32,028 nt of DNA, taken from an uncultured Prevotella sp. (GTDB lineage Bacteria > Bacteroidota > Bacteroidia > Bacteroidales > Bacteroidaceae). The stretch lies in contig CAMYVQ010000030.1 in the NCBI GenBank assembly GCA_947302435.1, forward strand, positions 1 to 32,028, read 5' to 3'. Positions within the stretch are counted from its first letter, which is position 1; every line of letters begins with the position of its first letter. Shown in pieces: positions 31,775-32,028 of the stretch. The position numbers and the translations under genes are program-made. The notes below the pieces were generated by a model. The model searched no databases and had not been told where the DNA came from. It was given only the letters and a program-made list of their open reading frames with translations.

Positions 31775-32028
31775 TTAAGCTTCGGCTTCAGGAATTACTG
31801 AAACAACGCTCTTGTCGCGCTTTCCTTTGTGGAAATTCACGGTGCCGTCAATGAGGGCATAGAGTGTGTCGTCCTTACCAATTCCTACGCCATTGCCGGG
31901 ATTGTGGTGAGTGCCACGCTGGCGAACGATGATGTTGCCTGCCTGTACCTTCTGTCCACCCCAGATCTTCACTCCGAGTCGCTGTGCTGCACTCTCGCGG
32001 CCGTTCTTAGAACTACCTACACCTTTTT
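31775..32028 (-). CDS. rpmA: 50S ribosomal protein L27 (N-terminus cut by window edge)
   Basis: 84 full codons of L27, a large-subunit ribosomal protein near the peptidyl transferase centre. The visible part begins [20 protein letters not shown], then [16 protein letters not shown] and [16 protein letters not shown], all diagnostic. Only about the first four residues (normally MAHK) are missing beyond the window. The C-terminus ends SVIPEAEA. L21 (rplU) would be expected just upstream, outside the window. Confidence 0.96.
   Translation of the reverse strand, partial: KGVGSSKNGRESAAQRLGVKIWGGQKVQAGNIIVRQRGTHHNPGNGVGIGKDDTLYALIDGTVNFHKGKRDKSVVSVIPEAEA

Overview
The window looks like a chromosomal, core-genome stretch of a Bacteroidales bacterium, most likely Prevotella or a close relative. 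Most intergenic starts carry the Bacteroidetes -7 element (TAnnTTTG), several with a TTTG or TTG about 20 bases upstream, and leaders are A-rich. Gene families typical of Bacteroidales appear throughout: a hybrid-two-component-type regulator, DUF4296, DUF3256, DUF2520 and long type 2 isoleucyl-tRNA synthetase. No tRNA, rRNA, insertion sequence, prophage or CRISPR array was seen. The window starts inside an exonuclease gene and ends inside rpmA.

Layout. 1-3156 (minus): a DnaQ-type exonuclease coupled to a WYL regulator, then an MFS transporter, separated by a long perfect inverted repeat. 3259-4325 (plus): an RluA-family pseudouridine synthase and a 49-residue membrane protein. 4327-5425 (minus): a guanine-deaminase-like enzyme and an HD hydrolase; menA (plus) diverges from them. 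6433-15690 (minus): a compact operon-like run kdsA - kpsF - giant sensor/AraC regulator - phospholipase D/cardiolipin synthase - ruvC - twin-ATPase ABC protein - secreted hypothetical. 15898-16461 (plus): a small outer-membrane barrel with its own promoter and terminator. 16801-25570 (plus): ileS, a DksA-like protein, lspA, a DUF4296 lipoprotein, an overlapping short ORF, a nucleoside-type MFS permease, a bifunctional-nuclease-family protein, rsmE, a DUF3256 protein and a 56-residue membrane protein. 25595-26632 (minus): a FemAB/GNAT-like acyltransferase. 26800-29224 (plus): nitroreductase, DUF2520 protein, kdsC and maf. 29425-30714 (minus): rarA. 30865-31677 (plus): a protein of unknown function with a very acidic tail. 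31775-end (minus): rpmA.

How the genes fit together. Three of the enzymes leading to KDO are here: KpsF/KdsD (arabinose-5-phosphate isomerase) and KdsA in one operon, KdsC in another. A cardiolipin synthase-like enzyme and a membrane-spanning regulator sit in the kdsA operon, so that unit may link envelope lipid and LPS supply to a periplasmic signal. LspA, the lipoprotein and the barrel also belong to the envelope; menA serves respiratory menaquinone.

The most notable observations are: a 1247-residue HTCS-like regulator that has lost its histidine, its ATPase domain and its receiver aspartate; an unannotated candidate small RNA between maf and rarA with a promoter and a GNRA-capped terminator; an IleRS whose HIGH motif reads GIHH; a short ORF nested out of frame in the end of the DUF4296 gene; and short tandem repeats placed between divergent promoters.
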